NCBI GenBank assembly: GCA_017507105.1
Contig: JAFWBM010000004.1
Location: 62,001 to 126,000 of the forward strand
Length of the DNA: 64,000 nt
Direction of reading: 5' to 3'
Source: Bacteroidaceae bacterium
Lineage (GTDB): Bacteria; Bacteroidota; Bacteroidia; Bacteroidales; Bacteroidaceae
In this document: positions 45,209 to 55,016 of the stretch, piece after piece
How positions within the stretch are numbered: position 1 is the stretch's first letter
Layout of the letters: every line of letters begins with the position of its first letter
The notes under the pieces: generated by a model
The model's database searches: none
Seen by the model: the letters and a program-made list of their open reading frames with translations, nothing else
What the model was told of the DNA's origin: nothing
Translations under genes and position numbers: made by a program

Positions 45209-45817
45209 ATGGCAAAAGGAAAAAAGAAAGTTCCAGGTATCAATGCCAGTTCTACTGCCGATATCTCGTTCATTCTGCTAATCTTCTTCCTCATTACCAC
45301 ATCTATGGATACCGATAGTGGTTTGCATGTGCGCCTTCCCAATCCTCCCGAGGAGAATGTAGAGCAAGAGGCTCCCAAGGTAAAGCAGCGCAACACTATG
45401 GTTGTAACCGTTAACATGCATAACCAAATCATGGCTAAGGTTGGTAACAGCGAGGCACACGAGATTACACTTGGCGAGTTGCGTCAGTTGACCAAGGACT
45501 TCATTGATAACCGTAACGATGACCCCAAATTGCCGGAGTTGCATCCCGTTGAACTTCCTGCTCCATTCGGAGTACAGAATGTTACAAAGAACCACGTGAT
45601 TTCTTTTGTGACAGACCGTGCGACAAGCTACGACCTCTATTTCCAGATAGAGAACGAGCTTTACGGAGCATACAATGAGTTGCGTGACGAGCTTGCTCGC
45701 AGAACCTTCGGATATGGATATAATGAGTGTAATGAAGATCAGCAGCTTGCAGTACGTCAGTATTATAAGTGTATGATATCAGAGGCTGAACCAAAGAGTT
45801 ATGGAACTCAAAATTAA
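45209..45817 (+). CDS. exbD: ExbD/TolR-family protein, first copy
   Basis: A 202-residue protein with one N-terminal membrane helix (about 17-36) that holds the proton-path Asp in SSTADISFILLIFFLITT. The periplasmic part (about 40-200) is longer than the usual ExbD and has an extended C-terminal region rich in Tyr and Glu. Two unlike ExbD copies in a row are common in Bacteroidota. The second follows after 6 bases. Confidence 0.92.
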   Translation: MAKGKKKVPGINASSTADISFILLIFFLITTSMDTDSGLHVRLPNPPEENVEQEAPKVKQRNTMVVTVNMHNQIMAKVGNSEAHEITLGELRQLTKDFIDNRNDDPKLPELHPVELPAPFGVQNVTKNHVISFVTDRATSYDLYFQIENELYGAYNELRDELARRTFGYGYNECNEDQQLAVRQYYKCMISEAEPKSYGTQN

Positions 45818-45823
45818 TACGCT

Positions 45824-46285
45824 ATGAGTAAGTTTCAGAATAAAGGAAAGGCAGAAATGCCTGAGTTGAATACCTCGTCTTTGCCTGACTTGATATTCTC
45901 TATCCTATTCTTCTTCATGATTGTAACATCAATGCGTGAGGTAGAGCTTAAGGTGGAGTTCAAGACACCGCAAGGTACTGAGCTGGAGAAGCTTGAGCGT
46001 AAGTCATTGGTTTCTAATATCTATATTGGTAAACCTACACGTGAGTTCCGTGCTAAGCATGGTACAGCAAGTAAGATCCAGTTGAATGATAAATATGCCG
46101 AAGTATCACACATCCGTAGCTTTATCTTGGATGAGCGTGAGAGTTTGGCTGAGCGCGACAAACCCCGTATGAAGGTTTCTATAAAGGCCGATAAAGATAC
46201 CAAGATGGGTATTATTACCGACGTGAAGATGGAACTTCGCCGTGCATGGGCATTGTCAATAGTATATTCAGCAACACAACGCTAA
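45824..46285 (+). CDS. exbD: ExbD/TolR-family protein, second copy
   Basis: A 153-residue protein. The N-terminal helix contains LPDLIFSILFFFMIVTS with the conserved Asp, followed by the periplasmic domain ending DVKMELRRAWALSIVYSATQ, a typical ExbD end. It closes the exbB operon before a strong terminator. Confidence 0.92.
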   Translation: MSKFQNKGKAEMPELNTSSLPDLIFSILFFFMIVTSMREVELKVEFKTPQGTELEKLERKSLVSNIYIGKPTREFRAKHGTASKIQLNDKYAEVSHIRSFILDERESLAERDKPRMKVSIKADKDTKMGIITDVKMELRRAWALSIVYSATQR

Positions 46286-46296
46286 GAAAATACTAC

Positions 46297-46350
46297 AATA
46301 TGGAATAAGAAAGCGACAAGATTGTTCTTGTCGCTTTCTTATTCCATATT
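46297..46350. terminator. Bidirectional terminator after the exbBD operon
   Basis: A perfect 24-bp stem (left arm 46297-46320, right arm 46327-46350) with a 6-base loop. It lies between the plus-strand exbD and the minus-strand dfrA, so both transcripts can end here. Confidence 0.92.
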
Positions 46351-46391
46351 TGGTTGTTGCCGAATAATGCGTGGTGAGTGGTAATTGCTCT

Positions 46392-46880
46392 TTATGTCTT
46401 CTCGTAGGTGGTGAAAGAGTAATTGAAGAGGTGCTTGTCGTCGGTGCAGTGTCGCTCCTTTTCGCTTATCTGCCACTCCTTTTTGTCGAATGTGGGGAAG
46501 AAGGCATCGGCCTCTTCTGGAGTATCTTCAACCTCTGTAAGGTATAGGATATCCGAGAGTGGGAGTGCGCTTTTGTATAGCATCTCGCCGCCAATGATGA
46601 ATACAATGTCTTCCTCTCTGCAGGAGTTCAGAGCTCTCTCTAACGAAGTGAATTTCTCTGCACCGGGGAACTCCGCTTCCTTGCGTGAAAGAACTATATT
46701 TCTGCGGTTGGGTAATGCTCCTTTGGGTAGTGAACGGAATGTATTGCTGCCCATTATAATTGTGTGTCCTGTTGTGAGTTGCTTGAACCTCTTTAGGTCG
46801 TTCGGAAGCCAATATATCAGTTTGTTGCCGTTCCCTATTGCTCCATTCTGGGCAACAGCTGCTATCAATGCTACTTTCAT
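46392..46880 (-). CDS. dfrA: Dihydrofolate reductase
   Basis: A 162-residue NADPH-dependent enzyme that regenerates tetrahydrofolate used up by ThyA. Motifs: ALIAAVAQNGAIGNGNKLIY (residues 3-22), LPNDLKRFKQLT, TIIMGSNTFRSLP, and FIIGGEMLYKSAL. Chromosomal form; no sign of a plasmid trimethoprim-resistance type. It lies 31 bases after thyA in one operon. folA is an equally used name. Confidence 0.95.
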   Translation of the reverse strand: MKVALIAAVAQNGAIGNGNKLIYWLPNDLKRFKQLTTGHTIIMGSNTFRSLPKGALPNRRNIVLSRKEAEFPGAEKFTSLERALNSCREEDIVFIIGGEMLYKSALPLSDILYLTEVEDTPEEADAFFPTFDKKEWQISEKERHCTDDKHLFNYSFTTYEKT

Positions 46881-46911
46881 TTTTTTTACTGATGGTTTAT
46901 GGTATATAGGC

Positions 46912-47706
46912 TTAAACTGCTACAACACCTTTGATATGTGGATGGGCTGTGTAGTTCTCAAGGCTGAAGTCCTCGAACTTGAATGAGAATATATCCTTTA
47001 TGTCGGGGTTGATTCTCATCTGTGGTAAGGCATATGGTTCTCTTGTTAGTTGTAATTTGGCTTGCTCTATATGGTTGAGATATAGATGCGCATCACCGAG
47101 TGTATGTATGAACTCCCCGGCTTTCAGTCCGCATACTTGTGCCACCATCTGTAGCAGTAGTGCGTAGGATGCTATATTGAAAGGTACTCCAAGAAAACAA
47201 TCGGCACTGCGTTGATACAGTTGCAAGCTGAGTTTACCCTCGGCTACATAGAATTGGAACATTGCATGGCAGGGGGGCAAATTCATGTTTTTGATATCTG
47301 CAACGTTCCATGCGTTTACAATAATGCGGCGGCTGTCTGGGTTTTTCTTTATGGTCTCTATTACTTCGCTTATCTGGTCGATGTGACCACCGTCGTAGTC
47401 GGGCCATGAACGCCATTGATAACCATAGATGTGCCCCAAGTCGCCATTCTCATCTGCCCATTCATTCCAAATTCTCACTCCGTTCTCCTGTAGGTATTTC
47501 ACGTTTGTGTCTCCGTTCAGGAACCACAGCAGTTCGTGTATTATTGATTTAAGGTGCAGTTTCTTTGTAGTGAGACACGGAAACCCATCTTCAAGGTTGA
47601 AACGCATCTGATGGCCAAAAACACTGAGTGTTCCGGTTCCGGTTCTATCCTCTTTCTTAGCTCCTTCACTAAGTATTCTCTCTAAAAGTGATAAATATTG
47701 TTTCAT
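46912..47706 (-). CDS. thyA: Thymidylate synthase
   Basis: A 264-residue enzyme methylating dUMP to dTMP. The catalytic Cys is in [12 protein letters not shown], and [20 protein letters not shown] and [15 protein letters not shown] are hallmark motifs. The start is ATG 47704-47706 ([12 protein letters not shown]), which gives the standard length; an upstream start at 47757 would add 17 residues of non-conserved sequence. Confidence 0.96.
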   Translation of the reverse strand: MKQYLSLLERILSEGAKKEDRTGTGTLSVFGHQMRFNLEDGFPCLTTKKLHLKSIIHELLWFLNGDTNVKYLQENGVRIWNEWADENGDLGHIYGYQWRSWPDYDGGHIDQISEVIETIKKNPDSRRIIVNAWNVADIKNMNLPPCHAMFQFYVAEGKLSLQLYQRSADCFLGVPFNIASYALLLQMVAQVCGLKAGEFIHTLGDAHLYLNHIEQAKLQLTREPYALPQMRINPDIKDIFSFKFEDFSLENYTAHPHIKGVVAV

Positions 47707-48056
47707 TCTATATTCTTTGCTTTTCAACAAAAGTAGTGCAAAGCTGCTTAATGGCAAAATTATAATGCCTTTTTTCTGTTGCTTGTCTGTTTACCGACCT
47801 CTCTTATTATAAATATTTATATTTATTACTAATTAAATGGGGAATACTTACTGCCTATGAGCTATTTTTTCGTATCTTTGAAGTAAACTTCGAACATAAA
47901 CTGCACTCGCTGTAAAAAATATCAAAGCAAGCTTTATATTTTTCGCTCGTTTGTTCGTATCTTTGCATAATTATATCTTGAATAAAACGGGAGTTGTATA
48001 TGCTTGCAGCTTATCTTAATGGCAGTATAGGCAAACAAAGTGAAAAGTATTAGTTG
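47707..48056. other. Divergent promoter region between thyA and the rRNA methyltransferase gene
   Basis: About 350 bases, AT-rich. Two plus-strand -7 boxes TATCTTTG lie at 47873-47880 and 47958-47965, each preceded by TTCG, 85 bases apart, suggesting tandem promoters. No TTG at the classical -33 spacing was seen for either. No credible ORF. Confidence 0.45.
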
Positions 48057-49412
48057 ATGGAGTTGAAAGCAGATTTCATAGAACGCACCAGATTGCTTTT
48101 TGGCGAAGAGAGATACCAACGCTTTCTTATGGCTTTGGAAAAAGCCCCTATTGTCAGTGTGCGTTATAACGAAGCGAAGCATTGTATGCCATCCGATGCG
48201 GACAAGGTCTCTTGGGCCTCTTCTGCATGCTATCTACATGAACGGCCTATGTTTACAGCAGACCCGTTGTTTCATGCAGGATGTTATTATGTTCAAGAGG
48301 CTTCATCCATGTTTCTGGAGCATGTAATAAAGAGCTATGTCGATGCTCCTTTGTGCGCACTTGATTTGTGTGCTGCGCCGGGTGGAAAAAGCACTCATTT
48401 GCTTTCGTCGTTGCCACAAGGTTCGCTGTTGGTTGCCAATGAACCGCTCCCTCTAAGGGCTCAGGTACTTGCCGAGAATATAACAAAATGGGGGAATCCG
48501 CATGCTGTAGTTACAAGGAACGAGCCGCGTGATTTTGCACTATTCAGGGGAATGTTCGATTTAATTCTAGTTGATGCTCCTTGCTCTGGCGAGGGTATGT
48601 TCCGTAAGGATGCATACGCCGTAGAGCAGTGGACACAGGCCAATGTCAGACAATGTGCAGAGCGTCAACGTCAGATACTATCGGATGTATGGGATGCATT
48701 GCGCCCCGGAGGTCTCCTCGTGTATAGTACATGTACCTTTAACAGGGAAGAGAATGAGGATTGCGTCGATTGGATAGCAGCAGAATTGGGAGCCGAGGTG
48801 CTTCCCGTAGAGGTGCCTTCCGATTGGGGTATAACCGGTAGTCTCACCGACAACGGTGCTCCGGTATGTCGTTTTATTCCCGGTTTTACACGAGGTGAGG
48901 GACTTTTTATGGCTTTATTGCGTAAAAACGGTTCACAGTCAGCACTGCAACCGCGTCAGCAGCGTATTAAACCATGTACATCAAAGATAAAGGGGATAGT
49001 GGCATCATGGATAAAGGATGCAGAATATTATGACTTTATCATGAATAATGATATGGCTGTGGCTCTCCCCAAGAAATATACTAATATAGTAATGGCATTG
49101 CAGACCAAGTTGAAAGTGTTACACGCGGCATTGCCATTGGCTCAGATTAAGAATGAAAAACCTATACCTCATCATGCATTGGCTATGAGCAGCGTGCTTA
49201 ATCGAGATGCATTTAATAGTCTTCAGGTCGAGCGTGAGCAGGCTTTGCTATATCTGCATCGCGAGTCGTTGACGCTACCTACGGCACCCATAGGTTTCTT
49301 GTTGCTCACTTATAGGGATGTCCCGTTGGGATTTGTCAAGAACGTAGGCAATAGGGCAAATAATATGTATCCGGCAGATTGGAGGATACGTAAAAATCCA
49401 ATGGAATTATAA
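48057..49412 (+). CDS. RsmF/NSUN-type RNA cytosine-C5 methyltransferase
   Basis: A roughly 451-residue SAM-dependent enzyme. The core (about 60-290) has LDLCAAPGGKSTHLLSS (SAM loop), LVDAPCSGEGMFRKD (first Cys) and VYSTCTFNREEN (second, catalytic Cys). A C-terminal extension (about 300-450) resembles the RNA-binding part of RsmF. It probably methylates a 16S rRNA cytosine. ATG 48057 is preferred to the TTG just before. It heads the operon running to the DUF3108 gene. Confidence 0.9.
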   Translation: MELKADFIERTRLLFGEERYQRFLMALEKAPIVSVRYNEAKHCMPSDADKVSWASSACYLHERPMFTADPLFHAGCYYVQEASSMFLEHVIKSYVDAPLCALDLCAAPGGKSTHLLSSLPQGSLLVANEPLPLRAQVLAENITKWGNPHAVVTRNEPRDFALFRGMFDLILVDAPCSGEGMFRKDAYAVEQWTQANVRQCAERQRQILSDVWDALRPGGLLVYSTCTFNREENEDCVDWIAAELGAEVLPVEVPSDWGITGSLTDNGAPVCRFIPGFTRGEGLFMALLRKNGSQSALQPRQQRIKPCTSKIKGIVASWIKDAEYYDFIMNNDMAVALPKKYTNIVMALQTKLKVLHAALPLAQIKNEKPIPHHALAMSSVLNRDAFNSLQVEREQALLYLHRESLTLPTAPIGFLLLTYRDVPLGFVKNVGNRANNMYPADWRIRKNPMEL

Positions 49413-49463
49413 TATGTTTGAATATAGGATTTTAAGAAGATAAATAGATTTAAATATAGACTT

Positions 49464-51515
49464 ATGAAAAAGATTCTGACAATTTTGATGCTGTTTGTTG
49501 CAGCACAAATGTATGCACAGTTCCATAACCCTATAGTAATGGAACACTCATTTAAAGTTGATGGTAGCGAAGCTGTATTGACATTCACTGCATCAATAGA
49601 AAGTGGATGGCATCTCTATTCTACAGATTTGCCTGAGGGTGGACCGACATCGGCTACTTTGAACATAGATGCCATTAAAGGTGCCGAGTTGGTTGGTAAG
49701 TTGACTCCTGCTGCCGGTGTCATAGAGATGTACGACCCTATGTTCGAGATGCAGGTTAAATATTTCGAGAATGTTGCTGTCTTTACTCAAAAAATAAAGA
49801 TAACAGCATCGGAGTACAGTGTCGAGGGTTATTTGCAGTATGGGGCATGCAACGACCAGAACTGCCTGCCTCCCACAAATTATGATTTTACAATCACCGG
49901 TAAGGCTGATATCGCAAAAGCTGCTGTAGAGAAACCTGTAGTTGAGCAGAAGAAACCAGCTGTTCCTGTCAAGAGTGTAGAATCGGTCAAGGAGGTTGAG
50001 CCTGTAAAAAAGGTTGCTGAAGAGAAAAGCGAGCAGGAACCAGTAAAGGAAGATAATGCTGATGATGATTCTGACGATGACGAATATATAAAGGCTTTGT
50101 GGACTCCTGTGGTGGATGAACTGAAATCTTTTGGCGATAGTGGAGAACGTTCGTTGTGGCTGACATTCCTGCTTGGTCTCGGTGGAGGTTTTATCGCGCT
50201 GCTGACACCTTGTGTATGGCCTATCATCCCCATGACAATGAGCTTCTTCCTTAAACGTACAAAGAGCCGCAAACAGTCTTTGACCGAGGCTGTAACATAC
50301 GGTATCTCTATTATTGTGATATATCTTGCTTTGGGTCTTTTTGTTACGCTGGCATTCGGTGCTAGTGCTTTGAATGCACTATCTACCAATGCAGTGTTCA
50401 ATATACTGTTCTGTCTGTTGCTGGTACTCTTCGGTGCATCGTTCCTCGGTGGATTCGAACTTACCTTGCCATCGTCATGGGTAAATAAAGTCGATGAGAA
50501 GGCGAGCAACACTACAGGTCTTATAAGTATATTCTTTATGGCATTTACACTGGCACTTGTATCATTCTCTTGTACAGGTCCCATTATCGGATTCCTGCTT
50601 GTAGAGATGACTACCGAAGGCTCTTTCTTCGGCCCTGCAATAGGAATGTTAGGTTTTGCTATAGCATTGGCACTTCCTTTTACCTTCTTTGCAATATTCC
50701 CTACATTGCTTAAGTAGGCTCCTCGTTCCGACGGTTGGATGAATACCGTAAAGGTTGTTCTTGGTTTTATAGAGTTGGCATTTGCGTTGAAGTTCTTCTC
50801 TGTTGCCGACCTTGCATATGGTTGGAGACTTCTCGATCGTGAGGTATTCCTTGCTTTGTGGATTGTGCTTTTTGTATGTCTGGGACTATACCTGTTGAAT
50901 ATAATACGTTTCCCCCATGATGACGAAGACGAGAGTAAAACATCTGTTCCTCGTTTCTTCCTAGCCTTGGCATCACTTGCTTTTGCTGTATATATGATAC
51001 CCGGTCTCTGGGGAGCTCCTTGTAAGGCAATAAGTGCGTTTGCACCTCCGATGTGGACACAGGATTTCAGTCTTAACAAGAATGTGATACATCCTGTAAG
51101 TTACGACTATGAGGAGGGTATGCGTATAGCCAAGGAGAAAGGTATGCCCGTATTGCTCGATTTTACAGGTCATGGATGTGTAAACTGCCGTGAGATGGAG
51201 GCCGCTGTGTGGACCGATGATCGTGTAATTGATATTCTGCAGAATGACTATATACTTATATCTCTATATGTCGACGAGAAGACTCCTCTTCCCGAGATAA
51301 TGACTATAAACGAGCAGGGCGAGACAAAGAAACTGCGTACTATCGGTGACAAATGGAGTTATCTGCAACGTGTTAAATTCGGTGCAAACACTCAGCCTTT
51401 CTATGTTCCTGTAGATAATAATGGTAATCCTTTGAATGGTTCATATTCATATGACAAGAATGTCGATGGATATATAAAATTCCTCGAAGGAGGTTTGGAT
51501 AACTATAAGAAGTAA
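49464..51515 (+). pseudogene. dsbD: Thiol:disulfide interchange protein DsbD interrupted by in-frame TAG
   Basis: Read straight through, this is a full DsbD of 683 codons: signal peptide (MKKILTILMLFVAAQMYAQ), N-terminal periplasmic domain (GACNDQNCLPP), Lys/Glu/Val-rich linker (about 150-205), eight-helix membrane core with the Cys pair in LTPCVWP and SFSCTGP, and a C-terminal thioredoxin-like domain with GHGCVNCREM. A TAG at 50715-50717 splits it between the sixth and seventh helices (FPTLLK-stop-APRSDGW). Relatives have a Ser-like residue there, so TCG to TAG would explain it. Two pieces (49464-50717 and 50739-51515) remain open. A point mutation or sequencing error is likeliest. Confidence 0.88.
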
Positions 51516-51578
51516 AAAATCCTCTTTTACAAGTGAGGGCTGCAATCAGCCCTCTTTGCTTAAAATAAAAGTGATTGG

Positions 51579-53090
51579 ATGATGAACGAAACAACTTTGT
51601 TAAGACCCTTTATTTGTCACAGAGCCGATAAAGTATCAAGATACGCAAGCAGGACCGAAGAGATACAGAGTGCGGTGTTGCGTCGTCTGGTAGAGTGTGC
51701 TGCTGCAACCGAGTGGGGCGTAAAACATAACTATAGTGCCATACGTAGTTATAGCGATTTTGCATCCAGGGTGGGTGTTCAGGATTATGAGACACTTAAA
51801 GGGTATATAGACCGTATGCGTCATGGCGAGAGCGATATCTTGTGGAAGGGCCGCTGTCGTTGGTATGCAAAGTCTTCGGGTACAACGAATGACAAAAGTA
51901 AATTTATACCGGTAACAAAGCGTGGATTGCAGAATGTCCATTACAAGGGCGGCTTTGATGTTGTATCACTATATCTAAAGAATAACCCCGGTAGCCGTTT
52001 CTTCTCGGGTAAAGGTCTGGTATTGGGTGGTAGCCATGCAAGTAACTACAATGTGAAAGATTCACTTGTTGGCGACCTCAGTGCAATCCTTATAGAGAAC
52101 ATAAGTCCGTTTGCCAATCTTTTCCGTGTACCAGGTAAGGAGATAGCCCTTATTAGCGATTTCGAGGAGAAGATGGATAAGATTGCTCGTGCTACAAGCC
52201 GACTGAATGTTACTAATCTATCCGGTGTTCCATCGTGGATGATGGCAGTGCTCAAGCATATGCTTGATATCACAGGAAAAAAGAGCGTGGATGAGGTATG
52301 GCCTAATATCGAGGTCTTCTTTCATGGTGGCGTAGCCTTTACTCCTTATCGTGAGCAATACAGACAACTTATCTGTAATCCTGATATGAAATATATGGAG
52401 ACCTATAATGCCAGTGAAGGTTTCTTCGGTATACAGAATGACCCGGATGACAGTTCTATGTTGTTGATGATTGACTATGATATCTTCTACGAGTTCATAC
52501 CTATGGATGAGTTGGAGTCGCCTAACCCGGCGGTGTTACCACTGTGGGAGGTTGAGATTGGCAAGAACTACGCAATGCTAATCAGTACATCGTGTGGCCT
52601 ATGGCGTTATATGTTGGGTGACACTGTCCGTTTTACAAGCAAGGAACCGTATAAATTTGTAATAACAGGCCGAACAAAACATTTTATTAATGCGTTTGGT
52701 GAAGAGCTGATAGTGGATAATGCCGAGCAGGGACTTAAAGCAGCGTGTGCCGCTACCAATGCTCAGGTCTCGGAATATACTGCTGCACCGGTGTTCATGG
52801 GGGCTGATGCACGTTGTCGCCACCAATGGCTTATAGAGTTCAGCAAGTCGCCCGACTCGCCTGCCCTTTTTGCCGAGGTACTCGACAAAACACTTCAGAA
52901 GGTTAACTCCGACTATGAGGCTAAGCGTTATAAGGATATAACTTTGCAGCAGCTTGAGATTATTGAGGCTAAAGAGGGCTTGTTCCAAATGTGGCTCAAG
53001 AGTAAAGGAAAACTTGGAGGACAACATAAGGTTCCCCGTCTAAGCAATAGTCGACAATATATAGATGAATTGTTGTCAATGAATAGTTAA
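51579..53090 (+). CDS. GH3-family (auxin-responsive-like) acyl-adenylating protein
   Basis: A 503-residue cytoplasmic protein of the ANL-type GH3 superfamily, known in plants to join amino acids to acyl hormones. ATP-binding stretches are YAKSSGTTNDKSKFIPVT (near 106), HGGVAFTPYREQ (near 250), YNASEGFFGIQND and TGRTKHFINAFGEE. Bacterial members are common in Bacteroidota and have no settled substrate. The gene follows dsbD by 63 bases and precedes the Ig-like lipoprotein by 6. Confidence 0.85.
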   Translation: MMNETTLLRPFICHRADKVSRYASRTEEIQSAVLRRLVECAAATEWGVKHNYSAIRSYSDFASRVGVQDYETLKGYIDRMRHGESDILWKGRCRWYAKSSGTTNDKSKFIPVTKRGLQNVHYKGGFDVVSLYLKNNPGSRFFSGKGLVLGGSHASNYNVKDSLVGDLSAILIENISPFANLFRVPGKEIALISDFEEKMDKIARATSRLNVTNLSGVPSWMMAVLKHMLDITGKKSVDEVWPNIEVFFHGGVAFTPYREQYRQLICNPDMKYMETYNASEGFFGIQNDPDDSSMLLMIDYDIFYEFIPMDELESPNPAVLPLWEVEIGKNYAMLISTSCGLWRYMLGDTVRFTSKEPYKFVITGRTKHFINAFGEELIVDNAEQGLKAACAATNAQVSEYTAAPVFMGADARCRHQWLIEFSKSPDSPALFAEVLDKTLQKVNSDYEAKRYKDITLQQLEIIEAKEGLFQMWLKSKGKLGGQHKVPRLSNSRQYIDELLSMNS

Positions 53091-53096
53091 TAGGTT

Positions 53097-55016
53097 ATGT
53101 TTAGAAAATATATAATAACTTATCTGCCCTTTCTGTTGCTGGTTGCCGCATGTGCAAGCATCGGCAGGCCCGATGGTGGTCCTTATGACGAGGAGCCCCC
53201 GATCTTTATCTCCAGTACTCCCGAAGCTTTCGCCACAGGAGTGGATAATGGCAAGATTGTACTTCAATTCGATGAGAATATAAAGCTCGACAATGCCTTC
53301 GAGAAAGTTGTAGTATCCCCTCCCCAGCTCGAGATGCCCGAGATAAAGTATAGTGGAAAACGTATCACTGTACAACTTTTCGACTCTCTTAAACCCAATA
53401 CAACATACTCTATCGATTTTAACGATGCCGTTGTAGATAATAATGAGGGTAACCCGTTGGAAAATTTTGCATTTGTATTCTCAACAGCCGATAATGTAGA
53501 CATCTTGGCTGTTTCAGGAACAGTTGTTGATGCCTCTAATCTCGAGCCTATAAAAGGCATTATGGTTGGTGCCTATGCTGCCGGCAGTGATACTCTTTTC
53601 ACAACAAAACCTTTTGAACGTCTCTCACGCACCGACAGTCGTGGACGTTTCACTATAAAGGGATTGGCTCCCGGTGCATATAATATATATGCGCTCTCCG
53701 ATGCCAATCAGAACTACATCTTTGATCAGAAGAGCGAGAAGATTGCATTTTTGGGCAGGAGTGTCGAGCCTTTTGCCACACCTGCTATGCGTTCCGATAC
53801 AATATGGCGCGACAGCACCACTATCGATTCGATAATGCTTGTTCCATATACACGTTTCCAACCCGACGACTTGGTGCTGAGAGCTTTCAATGAGGAGTTT
53901 CACTCACAGTATCTTCTTAAGAGTCAACGCAAGGAGCACAATAGCTTTACACTCTTCTTTGCCGACAGCAACGACTCTGTTCCTAAGGTAGAGGGGCTTA
54001 ATTTCAATGCCGAGGATGCTTTTATCATTGAGCCTTCGGCCAAGAACGATACAATCACGTATTGGCTTAAGGATACCACCATTTACTATATGGACACCCT
54101 TAGATTGGCTGTAACATATAATGTACTCGATTCGGCAATGCAGGTTGTTGCTTGTACCGATACACTTGCTCTCTCTCCGAAGAGGTCACGAGCAAAGGTT
54201 CTGGAAGAGGAGCAGCGTATGTACGAGGATGCCAAAAAGAGATTCCTCAAGCAAGCACGACGTCGTAGTGATTATGATGAGGATAATCCTCCTATCTATG
54301 TGCCTCCGACCAAAGAGATTAAGATAAAGGCAAAAAGGACATCCGATGTCAATGTGCCATATCTCTTCAGTTTCGATGAACCGTTACTCTCTATCGATAC
54401 CTCATATATACATGTGTTGAAGGTTGTAAACGACTCAACAAAGGTTGAGATACCTTTTGCTTTCCGTAGCGTAGACGGAGATCACAGAACATATGCCATA
54501 TATGCAGAATGGCGTCCAGAAGAGTCGTATAAGGTACAGATTGACTCGGCTGCTTTCCATAGTCTTTATGGTGGAACATCAAAGAGATATGACGAGACAT
54601 TGAAGTTCCGTTCGCTCGATGAGTATGCTGTATTGCGACTAAGTATTCAGGGTGCCGGAACGGGTGCTATTGTTCAGTTATTGGATAAGAGTGACAATGT
54701 GGTGGCAAAAGAGAAGACAAAGCAGGATAAGTGTACGTTCTATTTTGTGAAACCCGGTAAATATTTCTTGCGTCTGCTTAAGGATGATAACGGTAATGGT
54801 GTATGGGATACAGGAGATTATGCCAAAGGTATACAGCCCGAGAAGGTTTACTACTATCCCCATTCCCTCGATTTGCGTGCACTGTTCGAATATGATCAGG
54901 ACGATTGGGATTTGTCGTTGCCATTTGATAAACAGAAACCCCTTGAGGTAACCAAACAGAAACCCGATAAAGAGCGTAAGAAACGTAATAGGAATGCTAC
55001 GCGTAACTTTAAATGA
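53097..55016 (+). CDS. Ig-like-domain lipoprotein (SbsA/DUF type), function unknown
   Basis: A 639-residue envelope protein with lipobox LLVAAC (Cys near 19). The N-terminal part (about 30-130) is an SbsA-type Ig-like domain (GKIVLQFDENIKLDNAF). A carboxypeptidase-regulatory/CNA-B-like stretch follows (about 140-200; GRFTIKGLAPGAYNIYALSD), and the C-terminal end has a second such domain (GKYFLRLLKDDNGNGVWD, near 565) with a very basic tail. It is widespread in Bacteroidota beside a GH3 gene. Its stop overlaps the DUF3108 start. Confidence 0.82.
   Translation: MFRKYIITYLPFLLLVAACASIGRPDGGPYDEEPPIFISSTPEAFATGVDNGKIVLQFDENIKLDNAFEKVVVSPPQLEMPEIKYSGKRITVQLFDSLKPNTTYSIDFNDAVVDNNEGNPLENFAFVFSTADNVDILAVSGTVVDASNLEPIKGIMVGAYAAGSDTLFTTKPFERLSRTDSRGRFTIKGLAPGAYNIYALSDANQNYIFDQKSEKIAFLGRSVEPFATPAMRSDTIWRDSTTIDSIMLVPYTRFQPDDLVLRAFNEEFHSQYLLKSQRKEHNSFTLFFADSNDSVPKVEGLNFNAEDAFIIEPSAKNDTITYWLKDTTIYYMDTLRLAVTYNVLDSAMQVVACTDTLALSPKRSRAKVLEEEQRMYEDAKKRFLKQARRRSDYDEDNPPIYVPPTKEIKIKAKRTSDVNVPYLFSFDEPLLSIDTSYIHVLKVVNDSTKVEIPFAFRSVDGDHRTYAIYAEWRPEESYKVQIDSAAFHSLYGGTSKRYDETLKFRSLDEYAVLRLSIQGAGTGAIVQLLDKSDNVVAKEKTKQDKCTFYFVKPGKYFLRLLKDDNGNGVWDTGDYAKGIQPEKVYYYPHSLDLRALFEYDQDDWDLSLPFDKQKPLEVTKQKPDKERKKRNRNATRNFK

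Noticed and set aside
50715-50717. Selenocysteine or pyrrolysine insertion in DsbD
   Set aside because: The codon is TAG, not TGA, the position is a loop residue and not a catalytic cysteine, and no pyrrolysine genes or context are seen.
49880-51079. A 399-codon open frame on the minus strand
   Set aside because: It lies opposite dsbD, has low-complexity Ser/Lys/Pro-rich content and no domain; dsbD itself shows all family motifs.
38404-51515. Recoding of stop codons or an alternative genetic code
   Set aside because: Two different stops (TAA and TAG) in just two genes, while all other genes end normally with both TAA and TAG; point mutations or sequence errors are simpler.
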